NCBI GenBank assembly: GCA_947470005.1
Contig: CANISA010000048.1
Coordinates: 1 to 8,805, forward strand
Direction of reading: 5' to 3'
Source of the DNA: Legionellaceae bacterium
Lineage (GTDB): Bacteria > Pseudomonadota > Gammaproteobacteria > Legionellales > Legionellaceae
DNA length: 8,805 nucleotides
Shown: positions 1 to 7,366 of the stretch, in pieces
Position numbering within the stretch: position 1 is the first letter of the stretch
Layout: each line of letters starts with the position of its first letter
Notes under the pieces: model-generated
Database searches by the model: none
What the model was told of the DNA's origin: nothing
What the model saw: only the letters and a program-made list of their open reading frames with translations
Position numbers and translations under genes: made by a program

Positions 1-1
1 C

Positions 2-2578
2 ATGACTCACGATCACCTCTTTTTAAAACAACGTGTCAAACAAGACAAACAAGATGTCATTCGGCGATTTGATGAACACGAATCAATCAGCTCAATCACT
101 CGACAATGGGTTGCTTCCGTGGATGACGTATTGATCTCACTCTTTCAACAACATGACCTTGAGCGCGACGGACAACTCTGTCTACTGGCAATCGGGGGCT
201 ATGGCCGGCGCGAGCTCCAGCTTCACTCTGACATTGATTTACTCCTGCTGCATACGGAAACCCTCAATCAGGCACAACGCCACTGCGTTGAGTTATTTAT
301 ACAAAATTGCTGGGATATCGGTTTGGAAATCAGTCATCAACTGACAACCACGGCCTTGTGTGCCGAATTAGCCAGCCACGATCTCAGTGCTATTTCTAGC
401 CTACTCGACATGCGCCTGTTGTGCGGGTCACATGCCTTAATGGAAGAGCTTCGCTACCAAACCCACCCCCTACACATGTGGAATAGCCCCCTTTATTTTG
501 TGGCAAAACAAAAGGAACAGCATCAGCGTTATGAAAAATATGGCGAAACCGCTTATAACCTTGAGCCTAATGTAAAAAATGGTCCCGGAGGACTACGGGA
601 CCTCCACGTTTTACTCAACATTGGTAAACGACATTTTAATATTAAAAAACTAAGTGATTGCATCAACCACGGCTTTATCACAGACAAAGAACATGAAGAG
701 CTCATCCACTGCCAGCACTTCCTTTGGCGTATCCGCTTCGCCTTGCATCTGATGTCGAAAAAAAAAGAAGATCGCTTACTCTTTGATTACCAAGTGAAAT
801 TGGCCCCCTTGTTTGGCTACGAAGACACCCCGGAAGCCTTAGCCATTGAACAATTCATGAAAGCTTATTTTAAAATCATTAAGCGAACACGTGAACTCAA
901 TGACATGTTGCTGCAATGGTTTGCAGAAGCCATTATTTATCAAGAAAAACAGATGTTGATTCCCCTCGATGAGGCCTTTCAATTATCCAATCAATACATC
1001 GAAGTGCGACACCCTCGTGTGTTCTCACAACAACCCCATGCGTTGCTCTCACTGTTTGTTTGGATGACAAAAAATCCAGAAATTAAAGGTGTTCGAGCAA
1101 GTACCATCCGACTTATTCACCAACATCTTTATATGATCAATCCTCGCTTTCGCCACGCACCCGAAATGACCGAACGATTTCTCTGCCTGTTTAAAACCCC
1201 CAATAACCCCTATGAAGCCTTACGACATATGAGCCGTTATGGCGTACTGGGACATTATTTAGATTGTTTTCAAGCCATCATAGGGCAAATGCAATATGAT
1301 TTATTTCACGTGTACACGGTTGATCAACACGCTTTGTTTGTGATTAGGAACATCGCCCGTTTTCTTACCCCATCGCAGCACCCAGGCTTTCCTTTGTGCT
1401 CTAAACTAATTCAATCCACTCCTCAGCGTGACATTCTTTACCTCGCGGCTCTGTTTCATGATATCGCCAAGGGCCGAGGAGGCGATCATGCTGAGTTAGG
1501 TGCTGTCGAAGTCGAACAGTTCGCACACCTTCATCGCCTCAATGAACCAGATACCGCCCTGCTCGTATGGCTTGTGCGCCATCACCTGTTGATGTCTCAA
1601 ACAGCTCAACGCCAAGATATTTATGATCCAAAAACCATAGAAGCTTTTTGTGCTCGTTTACCGCAAAGTGTTTACCTCGATTACCTCTACCTGCTCACCG
1701 TTGCAGACATTTGCGCCACCAACCCTGCCCTGTGGAATGCCTGGAAAGACTCCTTGCTAAAAGAGCTGTATTTTGCCACTAAACTCGCCATGCACCAAGA
1801 GGAGACCTTGCTCAATGAAGCGTCTTTGATTCGTGAGCGACAAGAACAAGCCAGCATAATATTAGCACGCGAAGGCGTCCATCAGGCTCAAATCAATGCA
1901 CTGTGGGATCAACTCAAAGGGCGCTATTTTTTACACGAGTCCCCAGACGTGATAGCGAGACACACCAAAGCCATTCTCACCTGTTCACGCTTCCCTTTGG
2001 TGCTCATCATGCCACATCACAGCGAGGGAGGGACCGAGGTATTTATCTACATGCCACACCAAGACGAACGAGTAGCCATCACGACCACCGTCTTAAACAA
2101 CCATCGCGTGACCATTCATGAAGCCAACATCTTAACCTGCAATAATCAATTTGACTTAGACACCTACATCATCCTCGATGAACACAATCGTGCAATCCTT
2201 GATAAAATCAAAGCCAATCATCTGAGAGAAGCACTGATCACTAGCCTAGAAAAACAAAATCAGTTACCCCGCATTCTTCAACGCCGAATCTCCCGCGCAC
2301 AAGCGCATTTTAACTTAATACCCAAAGTAACCTTCAGCAAAGAGCGTGCACATTCCTTCACGCGGCTCTTTCTTGTTGCCTCAGATAAGCCTGGTTTATT
2401 GGCAAGTATCAGTCGCGTGTTTCTACATGAGGGGATTCATTTGCACCATGCTAAAATTGCAACGGCAGGTGAACGCGTTGAGGACATGTTTTACATCAGC
2501 AGCAAACATCATCAACCACTAACCAAAGAAGAACAAGGTCAACTGCGTCAGCGGCTCGTAACGGCCGGTCTCTGCTAG
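2..2578 (+). CDS. glnD: Bifunctional [protein-PII] uridylyltransferase / uridylyl-removing enzyme GlnD
   Basis: GlnD senses glutamine in the cytoplasm and adds or removes UMP on the PII proteins (GlnB/GlnK), which control glutamine synthetase and NtrB/NtrC. The 858 residues show the full family architecture. The nucleotidyltransferase domain carries GG-YGRRE at residues 65-71 followed by the metal-binding DID at 77-79, with the family motif GPGGLRD at 194-200. The central HD (uridylyl-removing) domain has H443 in TVDQH, H486-D487 in FHDIAKG, RHH at 526-528 and D569. Two C-terminal ACT domains follow, about 675-740 and 788-858, the second with DKPGLL at 795-800 and GERVEDMF at 823-830. Length is close to the usual 850-890. 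The ATG lies one base inside the window, so a slightly upstream start cannot be excluded, but the N-terminus looks complete. In E. coli glnD lies next to map and dapD; here lnt follows. Function is near certain; exact start less so. Confidence 0.96.
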   Translation: MTHDHLFLKQRVKQDKQDVIRRFDEHESISSITRQWVASVDDVLISLFQQHDLERDGQLCLLAIGGYGRRELQLHSDIDLLLLHTETLNQAQRHCVELFIQNCWDIGLEISHQLTTTALCAELASHDLSAISSLLDMRLLCGSHALMEELRYQTHPLHMWNSPLYFVAKQKEQHQRYEKYGETAYNLEPNVKNGPGGLRDLHVLLNIGKRHFNIKKLSDCINHGFITDKEHEELIHCQHFLWRIRFALHLMSKKKEDRLLFDYQVKLAPLFGYEDTPEALAIEQFMKAYFKIIKRTRELNDMLLQWFAEAIIYQEKQMLIPLDEAFQLSNQYIEVRHPRVFSQQPHALLSLFVWMTKNPEIKGVRASTIRLIHQHLYMINPRFRHAPEMTERFLCLFKTPNNPYEALRHMSRYGVLGHYLDCFQAIIGQMQYDLFHVYTVDQHALFVIRNIARFLTPSQHPGFPLCSKLIQSTPQRDILYLAALFHDIAKGRGGDHAELGAVEVEQFAHLHRLNEPDTALLVWLVRHHLLMSQTAQRQDIYDPKTIEAFCARLPQSVYLDYLYLLTVADICATNPALWNAWKDSLLKELYFATKLAMHQEETLLNEASLIRERQEQASIILAREGVHQAQINALWDQLKGRYFLHESPDVIARHTKAILTCSRFPLVLIMPHHSEGGTEVFIYMPHQDERVAITTTVLNNHRVTIHEANILTCNNQFDLDTYIILDEHNRAILDKIKANHLREALITSLEKQNQLPRILQRRISRAQAHFNLIPKVTFSKERAHSFTRLFLVASDKPGLLASISRVFLHEGIHLHHAKIATAGERVEDMFYISSKHHQPLTKEEQGQLRQRLVTAGLC
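758..766 (+). repeat. Nine-base poly-A tract inside glnD
   Basis: A run of nine A bases encodes three consecutive lysines (residues 253-255) between the nucleotidyltransferase and HD domains of GlnD. It is the longest homopolymer I see in the window. Runs of this length can promote polymerase slippage, but the reading frame here is intact and no functional role is shown. Confidence 0.6.
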
Positions 2579-2644
2579 AGCGAGATGACGTGGGGCATTA
2601 CACATATTTTAACCTGATTGCTCGAGCCTTAACAAACCAAACGC

Positions 2645-2673
2645 TTGATCTTTGCTCGCTACTCCTCTATTGT
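2645..2673 (+). promoter_or_regulatory. Candidate sigma70 promoter for lnt
   Basis: The gap between glnD and lnt contains TTGATC (2645-2650) and TATTGT (2668-2673) separated by exactly 17 bases. Each hexamer matches the sigma70 consensus at four of six positions. Transcription would begin near 2680 and give a leader of only about 20 bases, pyrimidine-rich and lacking a Shine-Dalgarno. No convincing terminator hairpin is visible between glnD and this site, so read-through from glnD is also possible. This is a pattern match only. Confidence 0.4.
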
Positions 2674-2701
2674 CGCGTCTCTTTTCTTTTATTAATTCCT
2701 G

Positions 2702-4258
2702 ATGAACCAACCATCGATTGTATCGGGCACCTGGCAGCCTACGCAAACAACCGTACGTGAAGCCTCGCGATTTCATTTATTAGGCGCTTTTTTCTCAGGA
2801 CTTTTGCTCCCGTTAGGCTTTGCCCCCTTTCATTTCCCAGGGCTCACGGTGTTGGGAATCACTCTATTGTTCTTGCAACTAACAAAAACCTCACCCAAAC
2901 AGTCTTTTCTTATTGGTTTTGTCTTTGGGCTCGGCTTTTTAGGCTTTGGTGTCTCATGGGTCTACGTGAGCATCCACGAATACGGCCACCTGCATGCGCT
3001 ATTAGCCGCAGGGATAACCTTATTATTTATCGCCTATCTCGCCCTCTACCTGGGCTTCGTCACCTTGTGCTACAACACCCTTGCTATTCGAAGCTCTGCC
3101 TTCTTCTGCGCATTGCTCTTCAGCTCGCTCTGGTGTTTAGGCGAATACCTCCGCTCATCAATTTTCGGCGGATTTCCCTGGTTGCTGCTTGGGTTTGGGC
3201 AAATGGACTCGCCATTAAATCACCTGCTCCCGGTGATTGGGGTCTCCGGCGTGAGTTGGTTGACTTGCTTTGCTGGCACCGTGCTCGCACGCTCAACACG
3301 TGCCACAGGGAACACACGAACCCTCTTACTTATCCTTCTCGTGGCCCTGTTAACCAGCCCGCTGCTGTTAAAACATAAAGCATGGTCCACCCCAAACGAT
3401 ACCCCCGTTTCTGTCGGCATCATCCAGGCCAATTTGTCGATGCGTGATAAATGGGATGAGTCACTGTTTTGGCAGCTGTTAGAAAACTACCAAGAGGAAG
3501 CCCTTCGTTTGATGGGTAAAACGCAGCTCATTGTCATGCCCGAATCAGCCATTCCCTTACCCATGAGCTATGTCAGCGATTATTTAGACCTGCTGGACCA
3601 ACAAGCCAAACAAACCGGAAGCTCAATCTTATTAGGCATCCCTCAATCCACGCGGTTGGATGACACTGTTTACTACAATGCCTTGCTTGGTCTAGGCGAT
3701 GCTGAGGGGATTTACCTAAAGCAACATCTCGTCGCCTTTGGTGAATTCACGCCCCCTTTTTTATCCACACTCACCCGTTGGCTCGCTCTGCCTCTGCCCA
3801 ATATGGCGAAAGGACCTGCGAATCAACCCTTGGTCAGGGTCAATCATCGCCCCATTGCCACCTTAATCTGCTATGAGCTCGCTTTCCCTGAGTTATTACG
3901 CCAGCAATTACCTCTCGCAGAATGGATTGTTTCCATCAGTGACGATGGGTGGTTCGGCCATTCCCTCGCCGTTTACCAGCACCTACAAATGGCTCAAGTC
4001 CTCTCCAAGCAAACCGGCCGCTATCAAATCGTATCAAACAATGATGGGTTATCCTCCGTCATTAATGAAACAGGCGACATCGTCAACGCCCTGCCCGCCT
4101 TCAGCTCCGGTACATTAGAAGCCACCATTCAGCCCGCCACGGGGGCAACGCCATGGGTGACGCTCGGCGACACCCCCATCCGGTTCGTTGTGTTAGGAAT
4201 CATTGTGATTGGCATGATGCGCCGCGTGCATAATCGATCAAAACGATCGTTTATCTAA
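2702..4258 (+). CDS. lnt: Apolipoprotein N-acyltransferase Lnt
   Basis: Lnt is an inner-membrane enzyme that transfers an acyl chain from a phospholipid to the N-terminal cysteine of diacylglyceryl-lipoproteins, the last step of lipoprotein maturation. The 518 residues (E. coli 512) begin with a polar stretch of about 24 residues, then several membrane helices between about 25 and 225, a periplasmic carbon-nitrogen hydrolase (nitrilase-type) domain at about 235-480, and a final membrane helix at about 493-506. The Glu-Lys-Cys triad is visible as E281 (MPESAIP), K340 (YLKQHLV) and C390 (ICYE). Other residues known to matter in E. coli are also present: W251 (KWDE), E348 (FGEF), Y391 and E392. 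Two positions depart from the common motifs: A345 where HLVPFGE is usual, and D414 in SDDGWFG where SNDAWFG is usual. An in-frame TAA at 2693-2695, with no start codon between, fixes the ATG at 2702. No Shine-Dalgarno is visible. An own promoter is likely. Confidence 0.96.
   Translation: MNQPSIVSGTWQPTQTTVREASRFHLLGAFFSGLLLPLGFAPFHFPGLTVLGITLLFLQLTKTSPKQSFLIGFVFGLGFLGFGVSWVYVSIHEYGHLHALLAAGITLLFIAYLALYLGFVTLCYNTLAIRSSAFFCALLFSSLWCLGEYLRSSIFGGFPWLLLGFGQMDSPLNHLLPVIGVSGVSWLTCFAGTVLARSTRATGNTRTLLLILLVALLTSPLLLKHKAWSTPNDTPVSVGIIQANLSMRDKWDESLFWQLLENYQEEALRLMGKTQLIVMPESAIPLPMSYVSDYLDLLDQQAKQTGSSILLGIPQSTRLDDTVYYNALLGLGDAEGIYLKQHLVAFGEFTPPFLSTLTRWLALPLPNMAKGPANQPLVRVNHRPIATLICYELAFPELLRQQLPLAEWIVSISDDGWFGHSLAVYQHLQMAQVLSKQTGRYQIVSNNDGLSSVINETGDIVNALPAFSSGTLEATIQPATGATPWVTLGDTPIRFVVLGIIVIGMMRRVHNRSKRSFI
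4241..4252. repeat. 12-base perfect palindrome at the end of lnt
   Basis: AAACGATCGTTT equals its own reverse complement and covers the last Lys-Arg-Ser-Phe codons of lnt. It lies just upstream of the leuS promoter candidates. It could be an operator half or simply coding sequence; its arms have no loop, so it is not a typical hairpin terminator, and no T-run follows. Confidence 0.35.
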
Positions 4259-4260
4259 TC

Positions 4261-4317
4261 TTGAGAGGGTATGTGCGTCGGAAATCTATTGCTGCAAACC
4301 ATCAGAGGCGCTATCCT
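4261..4317 (+). promoter_or_regulatory. Candidate promoter region for the leuS-lptE-holA operon
   Basis: Two sigma70-like pairs sit in the lnt-leuS gap. The first is TTGAGA (4261-4266, five of six to consensus) with TCTATT (4285-4290, four of six) at 18-base spacing. The second is TTGCTG (4289-4294, three of six) with TATCCT (4312-4317, four of six) at 17-base spacing. Either would give a short leader before the leuS ATG at 4350. I see no leucine-rich leader peptide, T-box or terminator/antiterminator hairpin in this gap. The element cannot be resolved between the two pairs from sequence alone. Confidence 0.38.
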
Positions 4318-4349
4318 AACCCACTCAGTTGAATTTTACGTAGTGCACC

Positions 4350-6827
4350 ATGGATAATAACTATAAGCCACGCGACGTTGAAGAACAAGCTCAGCATTAT
4401 TGGGCTAAGAAACAATGTTTCAATGTGACGGAAGACTTAAATAAAGAAAAATTTTACTGCCTATCCATGTTTCCTTACCCCAGTGGTTCTCTGCATATGG
4501 GACATGTGCGCAATTACACGCTAGGTGATGTGATTGCACGTTATCAACGCGCACTCGGTAAAAATGTCCTTCAACCCATTGGCTGGGACGCGTTTGGTCT
4601 GCCGGCTGAAAATGCAGCCATTCAGCGCGGAATTCATCCTGCGGTCTGGACAAAGCAGAACATTGCGGCCATGAAAGAACAGTTTTTAAAGTTTGGAAAT
4701 GCCTACGATTGGCGTCGCGAAATTACGACCTGTGAGCCTGAGTACTACCGTTGGGAGCAATGGTTTTTTATCAAGCTGTATAAAAAAGGATTGGTTTATA
4801 AAAAAAATGCTTGGGTTAATTGGGATCCGGTAGACCAAACAGTGCTTGCGAATGAGCAAGTTGTTGATGGTCGAGGCTGGCGTTCGGGCGCGCTCGTTGA
4901 GAAAAAAGAAATTTCTCAATGGTTCATTAAAATAACAGCGTATGCAGACGAGCTTCTGCTCGGTTTAGACAGCCTAGATGGATGGCCTTCTCAAGTAAAA
5001 CAAATGCAACGCAATTGGATCGGTCGCTCAGAAGGGTGCGAAATCTACTTTGCTCTTCAAGGCACGGCCAAACGCCTGAAAATTTACACCACACGCCCCG
5101 ATACCTTCATGGGAGTCACGTACTTAGCCATTGCACCGGATCATCCCCTCGCCAAACTTGCAGCCAAAACAAATCCAGCCGTTCATGCGTTTCTTGACAC
5201 CTGTCAGGGCATGGGAACCACCGAGGCAGATCTGGCCACGATTGAAAAACGCGGCATTGCAACCGATCTGATTGCCATTCACCCCATTACAGGCCTCGAA
5301 CTGCCGGTTTGGATTGCTAATTTTGTATTGATGCAATACGGCACAGGCGCCGTCATGGCGGTTCCCGCTCACGATCAACGCGATTTTGAATTTTCAAAAA
5401 AATACCAACTCCCTTGTCAATGCGTGATCATACCTAAAAGTGGGACGCCACAGATCAGACTAGCTGCAGCATTCACCGGGGAAGGCGTGCTCGTTAACTC
5501 AGGTCAATTTGACGGACTCACATCCTCCGACGCCACCAAAGCCATCACAACCTACCTCGAAGCCAAAGAAGCGGGACGCGCAACGGTTCATTATCGATTA
5601 CGCGACTGGGGCGTTTCGCGCCAACGATACTGGGGTACTCCTATCCCCATGATCATCTGTGACGAATGTGGTATCGTCCCAGTGCCTGAAGACGAATTAC
5701 CTGTGGTTCTACCCGAAAACGTTGATTTCTCAGTCACCGGATCTCCATTAGCACACTGCTCTGATTTTATTCACGTAACATGCCCAAAATGCGGACAAGA
5801 TGCCAGTCGAGAATCCGATACGTTTGATACCTTCATGGAATCATCATGGTACTATGCGCGATTTGCATGCAAAGGCCAAGAAAATGCCATGCTGGATGAC
5901 AGAGCAAAATATTGGACGCCAGTCGATCAGTATGTGGGCGGAATTGAGCACGCGGTGATGCATTTACTGTATGCTCGTTTTTTTCATAAACTCATGCGCG
6001 ATGAAGGCTTGGTGAACTCCGATGAACCCTTTAAATCGCTCCTGTCCCAAGGCATGCTGCTAAAAAACGGACAGAAAATGTCCAAGTCACTCGGTAATGT
6101 GGTTGATCCGAACCAACTCATTGACACGTATGGTGCGGACACAGCTCGCCTATTCGTCCTCTTTGCCGCACCTCCTGAGCAATCCTTGGAGTGGTCAGAT
6201 GCTGGCGTAGAAGGCGCTCATCGTTTCTTAAAACGATTATGGGCTTTTGCTAATCAACATCAATCCATCTTAACTGAGATCAATGAATTGTATGCGGATG
6301 ACTCGCCAAACGTTAATTGGCAAGCAGCCGACGGTCGGTTAAAAAAAGCACGCTTACTCGTGCATCAAATTTTAGCTCAAGCCACACACGACTACGAGCG
6401 TCAGCAATTCAATACTGTTGTTTCCGCCTGCATGAAATTACTCAATGAGTTATCGAGTTATACCATTGAAACCGAGCTCGATCGCTATTTTTTACACGCA
6501 GGCATAAGCGCTCTACTCCGATTGCTGGCCCCCATAACGCCTCATATTACGCATGTACTGTGGCTACAACTTGGCTTTTCTAAACCCATCATTGATGCAT
6601 CCTGGCCTAAAGTTGACAAAAATGCACTCAAAATGAATGAAGTTGATTTTGTGGTGCAAGTGAATGGCAAACTCCGCGCACAATTCACTGCAGCGAATGA
6701 CACGCCAGAGTCGTCCCTTATAGACCTAGCCAAAGAACATGCAGCATCTTTTTTGGTCGGCAAATCATTGAAAAAAGCCATTGTGGTTGCTCACCGCCAA
6801 TTGATCAACTTGGTCATCAACGAGTGA
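4350..6827 (+). CDS. leuS: Leucyl-tRNA synthetase
   Basis: LeuRS is the cytoplasmic class I synthetase that charges tRNA-Leu and edits mischarged tRNA. The 825 residues show the class I HIGH signature as HMGH at 49-52 (after FPYPSG) and KMSKS at 576-580. The CP1 editing domain, about 225-415, holds TTRPDT at 247-252 and HDQRD at 341-345; Thr247, Thr248, Arg249, Thr252 and Asp345 fall at the same numbers as in E. coli. The zinc-type module has two CxxC pairs, C437/C440 and C478/C481, which the E. coli enzyme lacks. The anticodon-binding helical domain runs from about 660, and the C-terminal domain (VQVNGKLRAQF, 769-779) closes the protein. The start MDNNY-KPRDVEEQAQHYW matches the usual LeuRS N-terminus, so ATG 4350 is well supported although no clear Shine-Dalgarno precedes it. 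It is the first gene of the downstream operon and overlaps lptE by four bases. Confidence 0.98.
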   Translation: MDNNYKPRDVEEQAQHYWAKKQCFNVTEDLNKEKFYCLSMFPYPSGSLHMGHVRNYTLGDVIARYQRALGKNVLQPIGWDAFGLPAENAAIQRGIHPAVWTKQNIAAMKEQFLKFGNAYDWRREITTCEPEYYRWEQWFFIKLYKKGLVYKKNAWVNWDPVDQTVLANEQVVDGRGWRSGALVEKKEISQWFIKITAYADELLLGLDSLDGWPSQVKQMQRNWIGRSEGCEIYFALQGTAKRLKIYTTRPDTFMGVTYLAIAPDHPLAKLAAKTNPAVHAFLDTCQGMGTTEADLATIEKRGIATDLIAIHPITGLELPVWIANFVLMQYGTGAVMAVPAHDQRDFEFSKKYQLPCQCVIIPKSGTPQIRLAAAFTGEGVLVNSGQFDGLTSSDATKAITTYLEAKEAGRATVHYRLRDWGVSRQRYWGTPIPMIICDECGIVPVPEDELPVVLPENVDFSVTGSPLAHCSDFIHVTCPKCGQDASRESDTFDTFMESSWYYARFACKGQENAMLDDRAKYWTPVDQYVGGIEHAVMHLLYARFFHKLMRDEGLVNSDEPFKSLLSQGMLLKNGQKMSKSLGNVVDPNQLIDTYGADTARLFVLFAAPPEQSLEWSDAGVEGAHRFLKRLWAFANQHQSILTEINELYADDSPNVNWQAADGRLKKARLLVHQILAQATHDYERQQFNTVVSACMKLLNELSSYTIETELDRYFLHAGISALLRLLAPITPHITHVLWLQLGFSKPIIDASWPKVDKNALKMNEVDFVVQVNGKLRAQFTAANDTPESSLIDLAKEHAASFLVGKSLKKAIVVAHRQLINLVINE

Positions 6828-7366
6828 GTTGCCGACGGCCAACAACATGGCCTGTACTTTTTGTGCTGTTGCTTCTCACCGGATGCGGGTTTCACTTGCG
6901 TGGGATAGAACAGCTGCCTGTATGGTTTAAACAGGTGGCTATTCTGGTTGAAAAAGCCGATCCTGAGTGGGGCCCTCTCTTACGAGACCAACTGCAAGCC
7001 GCTCATGTGACGATCGTCGATGACCCCATGAAAGCACCGTATTGGCTCATCATACAAAACGAGCGCACTGAAGAAAATATCATGAGCATCAGTTCCGGCA
7101 GCTCACCCCGCCAATATCAATTAACCTATCGTGTACAATTTACACTTCAACGAGCAAAAGGGCGCGACATCATCCCACTCTCGACCATCCTTGTCACGCG
7201 GCCCCTCACGATCAATAATGATAGAATATTGGGATCACATGATGAAGAAGATCAATTAACGCATGAAATGCGACGTGATGCAGCAATACAAATTCTTTAT
7301 CGCCTAGCCCCTCTTCCCAGCGAAAAAACTCCCCTAAAACAATCTAAACGAGGCCTTGCTCAATGA
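6824..7366 (+). CDS. lptE: LPS-assembly lipoprotein LptE
   Basis: LptE is an outer-membrane lipoprotein that plugs and assembles the LptD beta-barrel, the final LPS export step. The start is a GTG at 6824 that overlaps the leuS stop (GTGA), and no better start is nearby; the next in-frame GTG (codon 14) would destroy the signal peptide. Residues 1-20 form a lipoprotein signal peptide with basic residues (R4, R5), a hydrophobic core (about 10-18) and the lipobox LTGC, putting the lipidated cysteine at 21. The following GFHLRG (22-27) is the family hallmark. The region RQYQLTYRVQF (96-106) and GRDIIPLS (113-120), then the conserved acidic DEEDQLTHEM stretch (140-149) and final helix, match LptE order. 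Length 180 is near the E. coli 193. Translation is probably coupled to leuS, as no strong Shine-Dalgarno is visible. LptE should be a substrate of the Lnt encoded just upstream. Confidence 0.95.
   Translation: MSCRRPTTWPVLFVLLLLTGCGFHLRGIEQLPVWFKQVAILVEKADPEWGPLLRDQLQAAHVTIVDDPMKAPYWLIIQNERTEENIMSISSGSSPRQYQLTYRVQFTLQRAKGRDIIPLSTILVTRPLTINNDRILGSHDEEDQLTHEMRRDAAIQILYRLAPLPSEKTPLKQSKRGLAQ
7350..7353 (+). promoter_or_regulatory. Shine-Dalgarno GAGG for the cysteine-rich exported protein
   Basis: GAGG lies nine bases before the ATG at 7363, inside the end of lptE. With the ATGA overlap it supports this start and indicates that the small gene is really translated. Confidence 0.5.

Noticed and set aside
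2579..2701. Rho-independent terminator after glnD
   Set aside because: Only a distant six-base complement (AGCGAG with CTCGCT) and a small GCTCGAGC palindrome are present, with no stem followed by a T-run.
2956..3378. 140-codon + strand ORF inside lnt
   Set aside because: It lies wholly within lnt in another frame, and its Arg/Pro/His-rich translation has no domain or signal; lnt is clearly the real gene.
3120..3432. Two overlapping minus-strand ORFs of 65 and 70 codons
   Set aside because: They are antisense shadows of lnt with no recognisable protein features or ribosome binding sites.
4259..4349. T-box, leucine leader peptide or attenuator before leuS
   Set aside because: The gap is 91 bases, too short for a T-box, and has no leucine-rich ORF or paired hairpins.
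4420..5378. Minus-strand ORFs of 77-84 codons opposite leuS
   Set aside because: They are antisense to the highly conserved LeuRS catalytic and editing domains and resemble no protein family.
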